From NCBI GenBank assembly GCA_002304925.1, contig DBPT01000020.1:91199-155198 (forward strand): 64,000 nucleotides of DNA. Direction: 5' to 3'. The notes beneath the pieces are model-generated. The model saw only the letters and a list, made by a program, of their open reading frames with translations, was not told the DNA's origin and searched no databases. Of this stretch, positions 9,463-19,233 are shown one piece after another; position 1 is the first letter of the stretch; every line of letters begins with the position of its first letter. The stretch is from Prolixibacteraceae bacterium UBA1413. Its GTDB lineage: Bacteria; Bacteroidota; Bacteroidia; Bacteroidales; Prolixibacteraceae. Position numbers and translations under genes: made by a program.

Positions 9463-10498
9463 CGCGGGGATATAATAATGATTTTCTGGCTTTCAGGATT
9501 TCGAGGTAACGGTAGGTCACAGGACGGAACATGGTTTCATAGGATTTCAGGCCCCACCTGATGGCTTCATCCAAATTACCCTGCATTTCGTAAGAAAGCG
9601 CTATGTTAAATTCATATCTGCTGCGGAGCGACGCCGAATTCTTCTTTCCGGCAGCTTCCAGCCAGATTCCTCTGGCTGTCTCCCAATCGTGGTCGTGGAC
9701 CATGCTGCCGGTTCGACGGAGAACCCTGCTGCCTCCTGCAAAATAAGCCCTCTTCGAAGGCTTCCATACCGGGGCTATCTTTTCAGCCAGCGAAAGAGCC
9801 GCATCAATGCCGGCTTCAGTCAATCCCTTTTTTACATATGGAAAACGCCTGAACAACTCGGTGATGTTCCACCCTGAATCGTACCAGTAAAGGGTGTCGG
9901 TAAGAAAATAACTGCGGATATCCTCCTTATTCCCGGGATAATAGAGTCTGAATTGGGCAATATACCCGATTTTCATATCGGCATGGTACAAATGGGCGAT
10001 AGACCCATCCTCCGGATTGATGAAAGATTCCCGGCTGAAATCGGCATCCACCCCGGTTTTGTAAAAATCAAGCGAAAAGAGGGCATCGGTATCGAACTCC
10101 CGGGTCACGGTATACACCTCCTTCCAGTCCATCATACCGGCATAGAGATTCAGGGAGTCTTTCATGAGAAACCGCTCTTTAGGGATGACAATGTCGTACC
10201 TTCCCGATTCAAACAACAGCAGACCCAGGGTTTGCATCAGGGTATCAGCGGAAGTGATGTCATAAATCGTGGAGTCCAGGTCAAACTGGGCAGTGAAAAA
10301 CCTCAGCTGGACAGAGTCGGCGGGATCATCGGTAAAGCGCCGATCTACAGCCCGGTTAACGAGGGTCAGGCTTTGTACGGCAGGAGAAAGGGGTTCCTTC
10401 TCAGGCATTGCCAAATCGATGGTAAGATATTGAAAGGGTTTACAGGAACCCAGCAGTATGGTCACCCCGGCAATTATACAAAAGAGTCTCAATTTCAT
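9449..10498 (-). CDS. Lipoprotein, DUF6340-like, paralogue 2
   Basis: A 349-residue predicted lipoprotein with signal peptide and lipobox LLGSC. The layout matches the neighbouring 8431-9462 protein: a VNRAVDRR-type strand near the N-terminus, a middle region describing an exposed beta fold, then a helical pair-repeat segment (WETARGIWLEAAGKK, YEFNIALSYEMQGNLDEAIRW). The function is unknown. Both genes sit directly downstream of the VWA membrane protein at 10508 (9 bp gap) and are probably co-transcribed with it, suggesting a shared role in the cell envelope. Confidence 0.75.
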   Translation of the reverse strand: MKLRLFCIIAGVTILLGSCKPFQYLTIDLAMPEKEPLSPAVQSLTLVNRAVDRRFTDDPADSVQLRFFTAQFDLDSTIYDITSADTLMQTLGLLLFESGRYDIVIPKERFLMKDSLNLYAGMMDWKEVYTVTREFDTDALFSLDFYKTGVDADFSRESFINPEDGSIAHLYHADMKIGYIAQFRLYYPGNKEDIRSYFLTDTLYWYDSGWNITELFRRFPYVKKGLTEAGIDAALSLAEKIAPVWKPSKRAYFAGGSRVLRRTGSMVHDHDWETARGIWLEAAGKKNSASLRSRYEFNIALSYEMQGNLDEAIRWGLKSYETMFRPVTYRYLEILKARKSLLYPRDEKD

Positions 10499-10507
10499 AG
10501 GTCGTTA

Positions 10508-12598
10508 TTAATAAATGCCCCAGAATTTCCTCAAAAACCATTCAATACCCAGCAAAAACAGCAAAACGAAAAATATCCACCGGAGGTTGATCATTTCATT
10601 CACCATGGTCTGGAAATAATTGGTATTCCTGATCTTGTCATTGTCCATGATTTCGTCGATTACCAGAGCCGCCTGCTCTTCAGGGAAGAATTCTCCGTTT
10701 GTCTCATGGGCGATTTGAAAAAGGATACGGTGATTTGCCTGAAGATCCGTCATTTCCATGTTGACGGGCATTACGGCAAAATTTCCGGTTTCGGTATATT
10801 CCGTTGGTCCGAGGGTGGTCTTTGCCAGAAAAGTGTAATTTCCGGGCGGAAACATGCCTGCGTTCAAACGGTAAAACCGGCTGCTTTTGTCAAATACGTA
10901 AGGATACTCCCGCAGGGAGGAATCACGCAGCGTAATAGAGACTTCGGAGGTATTGACCATTTCATAGGCGTCGTTGTAAACCTCTGCAGTCAGAACTACC
11001 GGTTCGGTTTCCTGGTAAACCGGTTTGAAGCCGACCATAAAATTGTCTTCGTTGTCACGCAAAGCCAGGTATTGCACCATCTTGTCAATGAGTTCATTGA
11101 ATTCAGTGTGGCTTCCGCTGATGGTATAATTGTAAAGCCTCCACCGCCAGATTCCTTCACCAAAAATGATGCCTGACTTTCGCCCGTCAAAGACGCCAAA
11201 AGTCATCAGGGGGCCGGGGGTTGCTATATTTTTGATCTTCTGGAAAAATGCCGTTTGATATTCGGGATCGAGGGAATACCTGGCAAAGGGCACTTTCAGG
11301 GGAGGGTATCTGGTAAGGTTCTCCCTTAAGGCGTCACTCAGGGAGAAGAGGGCAAATCCTTCGTTCAGGGAAACCTGGGCTTCTTCAAAATCCCCGGCGC
11401 GGGGTGCGATTTCAACACCCAGCCCCCACGCGTTGAACTGGGGAAGGAAGGTCTGGGTGCCGATGACCATCAGGATGGGAATCCGGTGTTTGCCGGATTC
11501 ATCCAGCAGGAGACGGCCTGACTGGGAAGAGGATGGTATCTGATTTAATATCAATAGATTATATTCACTGAGGTCGGAAGGGTAAGGTTCTGATGTGTAA
11601 AGTTCGGCTTCATAATTGATTTGTTGCTCCAGAGCATTCTTCAGTGCGCCCGCATCGGGATGCACTCCCTGTGACAGGATCAGGATCCGCTGTTTGTTTT
11701 CAAGAACGTTGATGACAAAGGGAAAGGAATTGTTGCTCCTGTTCTGTTCGCCGGGATCCGGATCGATAACGGCCGAGTAATGTTGCAATCCGCTGCCGGT
11801 GGCATCCAGCATCAGGGGAACCGTCAGAAAAAAGGCGGGCAGGGTAGCCTGTATGTTCCGGGAAAAGCATTTCTCACCGCGGTGGTATATATCAAACCTG
11901 AAATTCCTGCCCTGGAATCCGTTGATCCTGATGTCGGCTTCTACCGGAAACTTGTTGCCCGAAAAGGCCGTTCTGTTCACCCTGACATCCTCAATCCGCA
12001 CATCCTTGAAGCTTGTGGTGTCACCAGTGCCTATCGTGTATACGGGATAACCATATTTCCTGACATTGTTCAGCGGATTTTCCCCCTGGTTGACTATTCC
12101 GTCACCGATGATCACCAACGCACCGGTATTCTGGTTAAAGTGATTGTTGTATACCGTTTCCAGCATGTCGCTGTAGTCAGAGCTTCGTTCGTCATAAAGG
12201 GGATTCGCATTCGTAAGGGTATGTTCGCCAAAAGTATAGGTGATCACCTCAAAACGGTTTTTCAAACCTTCGGTGAGGTTTTCCACAACCTCACCCAGCC
12301 GGGCAATCTTTTCATCCCTCTCTTTTAAGCCGGTCATGGAGCGGGAATTGTCAACGGCAAGGAGGACCACCGGTTGTTGGGTAATCTTTTTGATGGTTTT
12401 TACCAAAGGGCCCGTGAAGAGGATCGCCACCAAAAAAACCGACATAAAACGCAGAATCTTCAGCACGAGCAGTTGTTGCCGCGACAATTCCCTGTTTTCT
12501 TCAAGCTTGTGGTACAGCAATCCTGTGATCCCTGCTGCCAGGAGAAGGCTGATCAGCAAGATCAATCCCCATAAGTTATGGCTGAATGCTATTTCCAA
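10508..12598 (-). CDS. VWA-domain inner-membrane protein
   Basis: A 696-residue protein with two N-terminal membrane segments, a von Willebrand A domain, a glutamine-amidotransferase-like middle region, beta-sandwich segments and one C-terminal membrane helix (WIFFVLLFLLGIEWFL). The MIDAS motif is visible as LLAVDNSRSMTG (DxSxS). The architecture resembles BatA-type or similar membrane-anchored VWA proteins of Bacteroidota. The start appears to be TTG at 12598: the frame closes upstream at 12608 and no ATG occurs before residue 51, so an ATG start would lose both N-terminal helices. It heads a probable operon with the two lipoprotein genes. Confidence 0.78.
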   Translation of the reverse strand: MEIAFSHNLWGLILLISLLLAAGITGLLYHKLEENRELSRQQLLVLKILRFMSVFLVAILFTGPLVKTIKKITQQPVVLLAVDNSRSMTGLKERDEKIARLGEVVENLTEGLKNRFEVITYTFGEHTLTNANPLYDERSSDYSDMLETVYNNHFNQNTGALVIIGDGIVNQGENPLNNVRKYGYPVYTIGTGDTTSFKDVRIEDVRVNRTAFSGNKFPVEADIRINGFQGRNFRFDIYHRGEKCFSRNIQATLPAFFLTVPLMLDATGSGLQHYSAVIDPDPGEQNRSNNSFPFVINVLENKQRILILSQGVHPDAGALKNALEQQINYEAELYTSEPYPSDLSEYNLLILNQIPSSSQSGRLLLDESGKHRIPILMVIGTQTFLPQFNAWGLGVEIAPRAGDFEEAQVSLNEGFALFSLSDALRENLTRYPPLKVPFARYSLDPEYQTAFFQKIKNIATPGPLMTFGVFDGRKSGIIFGEGIWRWRLYNYTISGSHTEFNELIDKMVQYLALRDNEDNFMVGFKPVYQETEPVVLTAEVYNDAYEMVNTSEVSITLRDSSLREYPYVFDKSSRFYRLNAGMFPPGNYTFLAKTTLGPTEYTETGNFAVMPVNMEMTDLQANHRILFQIAHETNGEFFPEEQAALVIDEIMDNDKIRNTNYFQTMVNEMINLRWIFFVLLFLLGIEWFLRKFWGIY

Positions 12599-12762
12599 AA
12601 TAATCCATTAATTTAGAGCCTGTAAATTTAGCAAACAACTCCTGAAATTAAAGATTTCGGATTATTATTGCAGGAATAAGTGGGAGGGTGGTGAACAGAT
12701 CATCCCTTTGTGCGTTATTGTCAGGGGCGGAGATATCTTCGCCGGAAACCTTTAATAGTTGA

Positions 12763-14553
12763 ATGATGATGGTTTTGTTGAGAAAAATAAAAATCCCGCT
12801 GCTGGCAGTGGTGGCGGTATTGCTTTCGTTATGTTCACCGCGGTTTTATCCTCTTGAAGCGGATCACACTTTCCGTGACGATGTCACTTATCTGGCCTCT
12901 GCCACCCTGGAAGGCCGGAAATCGGGTACCAGGGGGGATTCCTTGGCCGCCTTGTACATCCGAGACAGGTTTGCCCGGATGGGAACGGTCCTTCTCTATG
13001 AAAATGGATTTCAGCCTTTTTCCCTGGTCTCTTCCGCCGTTCCGGGCGATGGTAATGTGTTCGTCCTGGATGACAACCCACTTCAGGTAAGCCGTGATTT
13101 TCTTCCTTACTCCTTTTCTTCGCGTGAAAGAAAGAGTGGCGAAGTGGTATTTGCAGGGTATGGATTTGATATCAGGAGTGATTCGCTGACGTGGAACGAC
13201 TATGACAGTCTGGATGTCAGGGGCAAATGGGTGCTTCTCCTCAAGGGGGATCCTGAGATTGACAAGGCGGAGAGCCGTTTTGCGCCTTATTCCGAAGAAA
13301 GGGCGAAGGTGTTGACAGCGCTGGATCACGGAGCCGGAGGAGTGGTTTTTGTCGGAGGACCCCAATACAGCGAAACCGACCAGTTGCAGGATATTTTCTA
13401 TGACAGGAACAGCAGTTCCTACCCTGTTCCGGTATTTCAGGTCACCCGGGAAGTTGGTGATAAGCTACTTGCCCCGCGGGGAACCACAGTGGCCGGGATG
13501 GAGGAAAAGATCAATACCCGGGAAAGGTGTGGGGGATTCCCACTGCCCGGCAGAATCACAGCCCGTGCCGATGTTGTATTGAGGGAGGTGGTTACCAACA
13601 ACGTGGTGGTAATGGTTCCGGGCAATGACCCGCTTTTAAAGGATGAATACATCGTTGTGGGAGCCCATTATGATCACCTGGGATGGGGGGGGCAGGGATC
13701 GGGTACCCGGGCTCCCGATACGGTTGCCATCCATCCGGGAGCCGACGATAATGCTTCGGGAGTCGCCCTGGTTATCGGTCTGGCAAACCGGGCAGCTCAC
13801 ACACCCCTGAACCGGAGAAGCCTGATCTTTGCGGCATTCGGGGCCGAAGAGATGGGCCTCATCGGATCAAAGGCTTTTACGGCAAATCCTCCCGTCGACC
13901 TGAAAAAGATAAAAGCCATGTTCAATTTCGATATGGTGGGAAGACTTGACACCCTTTCCCACGCCCTCAGCATCAGCGGTACCCTGACTTCCGAAGAATC
14001 GGAAGCCATTCTTACCTCCCACAATCCCGGATTCAACCTTGCCTTCTCGGGAGAAGGATACGGACCATCGGACCATGCTGCATTTTACATGGAAAATATC
14101 CCGGTATTTTTCTTTTCTACCGGGGCCCACTCCGACTATCATACATTCAGTGATACCGGCGATAAGATCAATTATGAAGGAATCGAAAAGATTGCTGATT
14201 ATGCCTGGCAGGTCATTTCCGAAATTGCCGGGCGTGATCAGCCGCTTACCTTCCGTGAAGCAGGATCGAAGATACAACGCAGTCGCGGCGGACGTTTCAA
14301 GGTAACCCTGGGGGTCATGCCCGACTACGCGGGACTTGAGAAAAACGGCCTGCGCGTGGATGCCGTTTCCAAAGATAAACCGGCACACCGTGCAGGAATC
14401 GCAAAGGGTGATATTATCACTGCCATCGATGGTAAACCGGTGGGGAATATCTACGATTATATGAACAGGCTGAAAACCTTTTCCGAAGGACAAACCATTT
14501 CGGTCGATATCCTGCGGAATGGCGAGCATAAGGTGCTCATTGTTAAGCTATGA
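12763..14553 (+). CDS. M28 family metallopeptidase with PA and PDZ domains
   Basis: A 596-residue exported aminopeptidase-type protein. After an N-terminal hydrophobic segment (LLAVVAVLLSLCSP, a poor lipobox because Leu precedes Cys) comes a PA-like region, then the M28 di-zinc catalytic core: VVGAHYDHLG, HPGADDNASG, GAEEMGLIG, FNFDMVGR and the final His in HSDYHTFSD. Residues from about 515 form a PDZ domain (RAGIAKGDIITAIDGKPV) that may bind peptide ends or partners. Family members release N-terminal amino acids. Three ATG codons are stacked at 12763, 12766 and 12769. The next surface-protein gene follows 25 bp downstream. Confidence 0.88.
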   Translation: MMMVLLRKIKIPLLAVVAVLLSLCSPRFYPLEADHTFRDDVTYLASATLEGRKSGTRGDSLAALYIRDRFARMGTVLLYENGFQPFSLVSSAVPGDGNVFVLDDNPLQVSRDFLPYSFSSRERKSGEVVFAGYGFDIRSDSLTWNDYDSLDVRGKWVLLLKGDPEIDKAESRFAPYSEERAKVLTALDHGAGGVVFVGGPQYSETDQLQDIFYDRNSSSYPVPVFQVTREVGDKLLAPRGTTVAGMEEKINTRERCGGFPLPGRITARADVVLREVVTNNVVVMVPGNDPLLKDEYIVVGAHYDHLGWGGQGSGTRAPDTVAIHPGADDNASGVALVIGLANRAAHTPLNRRSLIFAAFGAEEMGLIGSKAFTANPPVDLKKIKAMFNFDMVGRLDTLSHALSISGTLTSEESEAILTSHNPGFNLAFSGEGYGPSDHAAFYMENIPVFFFSTGAHSDYHTFSDTGDKINYEGIEKIADYAWQVISEIAGRDQPLTFREAGSKIQRSRGGRFKVTLGVMPDYAGLEKNGLRVDAVSKDKPAHRAGIAKGDIITAIDGKPVGNIYDYMNRLKTFSEGQTISVDILRNGEHKVLIVKL

Positions 14554-14578
14554 CAGACGAAGAACCATACTTTGCCGA

Positions 14579-17473
14579 ATGAAAAAAAAAGGGCTGCTTC
14601 CCATTCTGTTTGTCCTGATTTCCCTGGTGGGAAAACCACAGTATTTTAGTACCGGTGAAGATCCTGCCTTCCTGAAGTGGCGGCAAATCGTCACCCGTGA
14701 TTTTCAACTGATTTATCCGGAGGATTTTGAGGAGAAGGCCCGGGTAATGGCCGCCTATTTTGAGAAAGTCTATGACTACGGTTCGGTGACATTGAATCAC
14801 CGTCCGCGGAAAATCTCAGTCATTTTTCATACCCGCACGGTTCGATCGAACGGACTGGTAGGCTGGGCCCCAAAGCGCATGGAACTCTTTACGCCACCGC
14901 ATCAGGAGATTTATGCCCAGGACTGGCTGCAGCAACTGGTGTTGCACGAATTCCGCCATGTGGTACAGGTCGACAAAATCAGAAGCCAGATTCCCCCGGT
15001 CATCAGGGCGCTTCTGGGAGAACATGCGGAAGCCCTGATCACCGGGATCTATCTCCCGTTCTGGTTCCTCGAAGGAGATGCTGTCATCGCCGAAACGGCA
15101 CTGAGCACCACAGGCCGCGGAAGGTTGCCTTCCTTCCTCATGGAACACAAGGCACAGGTGGTTGAAAAAGGGGTATTCTCCTTTGACAAGGCGTTCAACG
15201 GCTCTTACCGCGATTTTGTACCCGACCATTACAAACTGGGATATCACCTGGTAGGGGAAACCCGTGCGAGATACGGAAGCCTCCTGTGGGATTATACCAT
15301 TGACCAGTTGTCGCGGAAACCCCTTTCCATTACCCCGGTAAACAAAATGCTGAAACTTCTTACCGGCAAAAACCAGGAACAGCTATACCTCCAGGTTTTC
15401 GATAGCCTTCACCGGGAATGGACGGCTGAGGATCGCTCGTTCAGGGGTGTACCGTGGGTCGTTGTCACAAAACCTCCACCGGTTTATGCCAGCTACCGCT
15501 ATAACCATATTCTGCCCTCCGGCGAAATTGTCACCCTTAAAACCAGTTATGACCATTTGCCCCGTTTTGTCAGGGTGAGTCCTACAGGTGAAGAAGAAAC
15601 GGTTTTTGTGCCGGGACAGATTTTTGAAGAGTCGGTAGGGTACCGAAACAACCTGATAGTCTGGTCAGAATTTGTTCCCGATGTACGCTGGAATCACAGC
15701 GGCAAATCTATCATTCGCATTTTTGACGTAGATTCCAAAGAGTATAGAACGTTAATTCCTGAATACAAATGTTTTGCACCGTCGATTTCTCCCGATGAAC
15801 ATAATGTATCCGTCGTAGAGACTGATTTTAAAAATCACTATTACCTCTCTGTTTATAATTCATCCACCGGAGCTTTGGTTGTACGATACCGTACTCCTGA
15901 CAACAACTATCTGTTCAGTCCGGTCTGGAAGAATGACCGGGAGCTCTTTGCCGTGGTTCTTAACAAGGCGGGCAAGCAACTTGCCTTGCTGAATCCTTTT
16001 GAGGGGAGGATGATTTTGATGGACGGGGTAGAACCCGGGGAGATCAAGCAGCTGTGTTATACGGAAGAAAAACTCTTTTATATTGACGGTCGTTCCGGAA
16101 AGAATGCGTTGTGGTCAGTAAATCTCACCGCCGGTGAAGTCGTCCGCGAAGCCGAGGGAAGGTTTGGTCTGGAATATCCTGCCGTCACTCCTGATGGGAA
16201 ACAGCTAATTATCAGTGATTTCACAGCGGATGGATTCCGACTGGTGAGGACGACTTTTTCTGAAATCACTTCTGTGCCTTTACGGGAAGTTTCCCGTAAC
16301 TTCTATCCGCTTGCCGAATTGATGGCTGCGCAGGAACCGGGCATTGTTGAATTTACAAATGTAGACACATTAGGTTACATATCTAAACCGTACCGGAAGG
16401 CGGCTCATTTGATCAATCTGCACAGTTGGGCGCCAGTTTCATTGGATATGGAGAGCTTTGGTTTCTATCCTGGCTTCAGTGTGGTGTCCCAGAACAAGCT
16501 GGGGACTGCGGAGGCAATGATGGGTTACAAATGGAAAACTCAGGAGCGGACAGGCCAGGCTTACCTGAATTTTGAATACAGGGGATGGTATCCCATTTTC
16601 CGTCTGGAGGGGTATACCGGCAGGCGTGCGTCGGAATACAACCTGGTTAAGGAATACCAGAACCAAGGGGGACAGGTCACCAGACGGGACACGGTATTAA
16701 AGCGGTATAGCTGGGATGAATCGGGGATCAGCCTGGACATGCGGGTACCGTTGGATTTCACCCGGGGGCGGTTTTACCGGATTCTCCAGCCGGAGGTGAA
16801 GTTGGCTGTGGCGGATTACAGGCACCGTGAATCCACTCCTGGCAGCTTCATCAGCGGTGATGTCTGGTCAGTGGTGTGGCGTCTCTACTTTCACCAACTA
16901 CAGAGGAAAGCTGTCCGGGATATCCAGCCCAAATGGGGATGGATCCTGGAAGGTGCATACCGTCATACCCCCTTTGGCGATAACAACATGGGAAGTATGA
17001 GAAGTGCCCAGGCTGGCATCTACCTCCCCGGTTTCACGAAGACGCACGGGACTTACACCTATTTGGCTTTTCAGGATCGTACCCCAGGGGATTACAGCTA
17101 TTCCGACGCGGTGAGTATTCCCCGCGGCTGGCATTCCTTCAGGAGCACCAGGCTCGTAAGCGCCTCCGTGCGGTACGTATTCCCGCTTTTATACCCCGAC
17201 CTGAACCTGGGAAAATTTATCTATTTCAGGAGGATAAAAGCTGCGCTTTTCTATGATGCAGCCCGTATGGAGGATGATTCGGACACTTCAGGAAAAGGGA
17301 AAGGTTTAGTTTTCAGGAAATCTTTACAGTCGTTGGGTGCTGACCTGACTGCGGACTCCAATTTTCTGAGGTTTTATGCCCCGGTCGACATGGGGATCCG
17401 GGCGGTTTATCTGCCTGAGGGAAAGAGGATGGCCTATGAATTTCTGCTCTCTGTGGATTTCAATTCCTTCTGA
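14579..17473 (+). CDS. Surface protein: MA-type metallopeptidase, TolB-like propeller, outer-membrane barrel
   Basis: A 964-residue protein with a signal peptide. Near the N-terminus, VLHEFRHVVQVD carries an HExxH zinc motif, followed about 38 residues later by WFLEGDAVIAET, the pattern of peptidase MA-like gluzincins (HExxH plus a downstream Glu). The middle contains repeated strand motifs of a TolB/WD-like propeller (FAPSISPDEHNVSV, PAVTPDGKQLIISD). The last ~350 residues are rich in aromatic, alternating strands and end in F (LLSVDFNSF), as outer-membrane barrels do. The frame is open upstream into the M28 gene, but the ATG at 14579 begins a clean signal sequence (MKKKGLLPILFVLISL). It may be a cell-surface protease tied to the M28 peptidase. 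Confidence 0.75.
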   Translation: MKKKGLLPILFVLISLVGKPQYFSTGEDPAFLKWRQIVTRDFQLIYPEDFEEKARVMAAYFEKVYDYGSVTLNHRPRKISVIFHTRTVRSNGLVGWAPKRMELFTPPHQEIYAQDWLQQLVLHEFRHVVQVDKIRSQIPPVIRALLGEHAEALITGIYLPFWFLEGDAVIAETALSTTGRGRLPSFLMEHKAQVVEKGVFSFDKAFNGSYRDFVPDHYKLGYHLVGETRARYGSLLWDYTIDQLSRKPLSITPVNKMLKLLTGKNQEQLYLQVFDSLHREWTAEDRSFRGVPWVVVTKPPPVYASYRYNHILPSGEIVTLKTSYDHLPRFVRVSPTGEEETVFVPGQIFEESVGYRNNLIVWSEFVPDVRWNHSGKSIIRIFDVDSKEYRTLIPEYKCFAPSISPDEHNVSVVETDFKNHYYLSVYNSSTGALVVRYRTPDNNYLFSPVWKNDRELFAVVLNKAGKQLALLNPFEGRMILMDGVEPGEIKQLCYTEEKLFYIDGRSGKNALWSVNLTAGEVVREAEGRFGLEYPAVTPDGKQLIISDFTADGFRLVRTTFSEITSVPLREVSRNFYPLAELMAAQEPGIVEFTNVDTLGYISKPYRKAAHLINLHSWAPVSLDMESFGFYPGFSVVSQNKLGTAEAMMGYKWKTQERTGQAYLNFEYRGWYPIFRLEGYTGRRASEYNLVKEYQNQGGQVTRRDTVLKRYSWDESGISLDMRVPLDFTRGRFYRILQPEVKLAVADYRHRESTPGSFISGDVWSVVWRLYFHQLQRKAVRDIQPKWGWILEGAYRHTPFGDNNMGSMRSAQAGIYLPGFTKTHGTYTYLAFQDRTPGDYSYSDAVSIPRGWHSFRSTRLVSASVRYVFPLLYPDLNLGKFIYFRRIKAALFYDAARMEDDSDTSGKGKGLVFRKSLQSLGADLTADSNFLRFYAPVDMGIRAVYLPEGKRMAYEFLLSVDFNSF

Positions 17474-18665
17474 GGGTGATCAGGGTGATTTCAGGTGGCA
17501 TATCGATCCTGAATGGCATACCGATGATCCCGGTTCCCGGGTTCACATACAGGTATTTCCCCGATTTCCCGTATAATCCGCCCCAGAATTTTGCAAAAAG
17601 CGCTGCTGAACTGAAACAGAGTCCGGCGAAACGGATTCCCCATTGCATGCCATGGGTATGCCCTGATAAGGTTAGCGGGTAAGGGGCCTCCGAATCGATG
17701 ACTTCCTGCCAGGGTGCCGGATCATGACTCAGCAGAATCCGGAAGGCATCCCCGGGAATTCCCGTTCCGGCTTTTTGCAAATCGGCATATCGGGGAAAGG
17801 GGGGATTGCCCCAGTTTTCGACACCCACAAGATAAAGGGAATCGGTTTCCCGTGTGATGCAGACCGACTCGTTGCATAGGAGCTTCAGTCCGGCACGGCT
17901 GAAAGCTTCGGCAATACTCCTGAAATTGGCCGCTTTTGCTTCTTGGGTCTGCCACCGGAAATAATCACCGTAATCGTGATTTCCCAAAACGGCATAACGG
18001 CCGCTTCCGGCGGTGAAGGGCACAAACAGGGAGTCGGTACCCTCAGTTTCCCATGCGTGATTGTTGACCAGATCTCCCGTAAAGACGATCACATCGGGCG
18101 AGAATGCATGGCTGACCCGCAACATCCGCTTCGGGAGGTGCCGGACTCTGTAACTGCCCAGGTGCAGGTCAGACAGATGAACAATCCTGAATCCGTCGAA
18201 AGCCGGGGGAAGCGTGTCGAAATTCAATGTAATCTCCTTTTTTTTAATAAGATAGATTCCACCCGTAAATCCCCACAAAAATAGCAGAAAGAAACCGGTT
18301 GCCAGGATGGCACCCATGCAGGAAACCACCCGTCGGGGGTAAGCCCCGGAAAGGAAAAAACGGAACAGGGAAGCCATCATCAAAGGCAACTTGATGAACA
18401 TATCAGTAGTCAGCACCCCATCGAACAAGAAATAAAGGACAAAGCTGGTGCCATGCAAAGGAAGAACCTGCCAGCCATATAAAAGGAGCAGCATACCGCT
18501 TTGGATAATCGCCAGGATGAAATAAAACCGGGAGAGGATTCTGCCTCCCGACGACCGATGCCGGCTTATCAGATTGCGAAGGGTTGGCCAGGCCGACAAC
18601 GTAAACATCCAATAGGCCAGCAGCAAGATCAGGATAATATCTCCGGACACACTTCTCATGATCAT
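17460..18665 (-). CDS. Membrane-anchored metallophosphoesterase (YkuE/YaeI-like)
   Basis: A 401-residue protein with about four N-terminal membrane segments and a C-terminal calcineurin-like phosphoesterase domain. All metal-binding motifs are present: HLSDLHLGS, FTGDLVNNH, LGNHDYGDY, LLSHDPAPW and LSGHTHGMQ. Relatives such as YkuE and YaeI act on phosphoesters including UDP-diacylglucosamine-type lipids; the substrate here is not known. The gene converges with the surface-protein gene, overlapping its 3' end by 14 bp. Two start codons (18665 and 18659) are close together. Confidence 0.9.
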   Translation of the reverse strand: MIMRSVSGDIILILLLAYWMFTLSAWPTLRNLISRHRSSGGRILSRFYFILAIIQSGMLLLLYGWQVLPLHGTSFVLYFLFDGVLTTDMFIKLPLMMASLFRFFLSGAYPRRVVSCMGAILATGFFLLFLWGFTGGIYLIKKKEITLNFDTLPPAFDGFRIVHLSDLHLGSYRVRHLPKRMLRVSHAFSPDVIVFTGDLVNNHAWETEGTDSLFVPFTAGSGRYAVLGNHDYGDYFRWQTQEAKAANFRSIAEAFSRAGLKLLCNESVCITRETDSLYLVGVENWGNPPFPRYADLQKAGTGIPGDAFRILLSHDPAPWQEVIDSEAPYPLTLSGHTHGMQWGIRFAGLCFSSAALFAKFWGGLYGKSGKYLYVNPGTGIIGMPFRIDMPPEITLITLRRN

Positions 18666-19182
18666 CCAAAACCGGGAGAGCCGGGCAACAATGCCGGATT
18701 TCCGTATTGCAAAGATGCCAAAAAATCACGGATAAGTGTCAAATCAGTCAGGGTAGGGGAGCCCTGTTTGAGATTACATAAGTAACCTATTGAATATAGA
18801 ATAGTAAACTAATGACCTGTTGTTTTCAATCTGTTAAATTCACTATTATTTACAAAGATGAATCAAAGAAGAGAAAAATCAACTGCTGCAGTATGGCTGA
18901 TTTTAAAAATTGAATTGAAATCTATAAAGTACAGATAATCAGTATATAATAATATGTTATTTAAATATAAAAATGAATTGAAATGATCTTGCCGGCTAAA
19001 ATTAAATATAAAACATTAAAATAATAATCACACCAAATTGTATATCAGATATTTATTGTGTTTATATAATGTATATATTTAATTACTGATTTCAATTTAT
19101 GTAATTATAAATCAATAATATACAGTTAAAGTGTTTCTTTGCTCTTTTAAAGCCTGATCGTATAAGATGTTTAAAAAATATG
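18666..19182. other. AT-rich intergenic region
   Basis: About 500 bp without a coding frame of note. The segment from about 18780 to 19140 is strikingly AT-rich, with several TATA and TAATTA runs. It lies between the divergently oriented phosphoesterase and XRE genes. I see no tRNA-like fold, terminator or repeat family. Confidence 0.6.
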
Positions 19183-19190
19183 TACATTTG
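19183..19190 (+). promoter_or_regulatory. Bacteroidota -7 element before XRE regulator
   Basis: TACATTTG is an exact match to TAnnTTTG. It places transcription start near 19195, which rules out the in-frame codon at 19180 as the start of the regulator gene. Confidence 0.5.
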
Positions 19191-19233
19191 TTATCAGATT
19201 ACAAAAATGAGGAATCATCAACAAGCGTCGGTC

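Noticed and set aside
9953..11176. 407-codon plus-strand open frame
   Set aside because: It lies antisense to the 9449-10498 and VWA genes, has no recognisable domain, and its composition mirrors the complementary coding strand.
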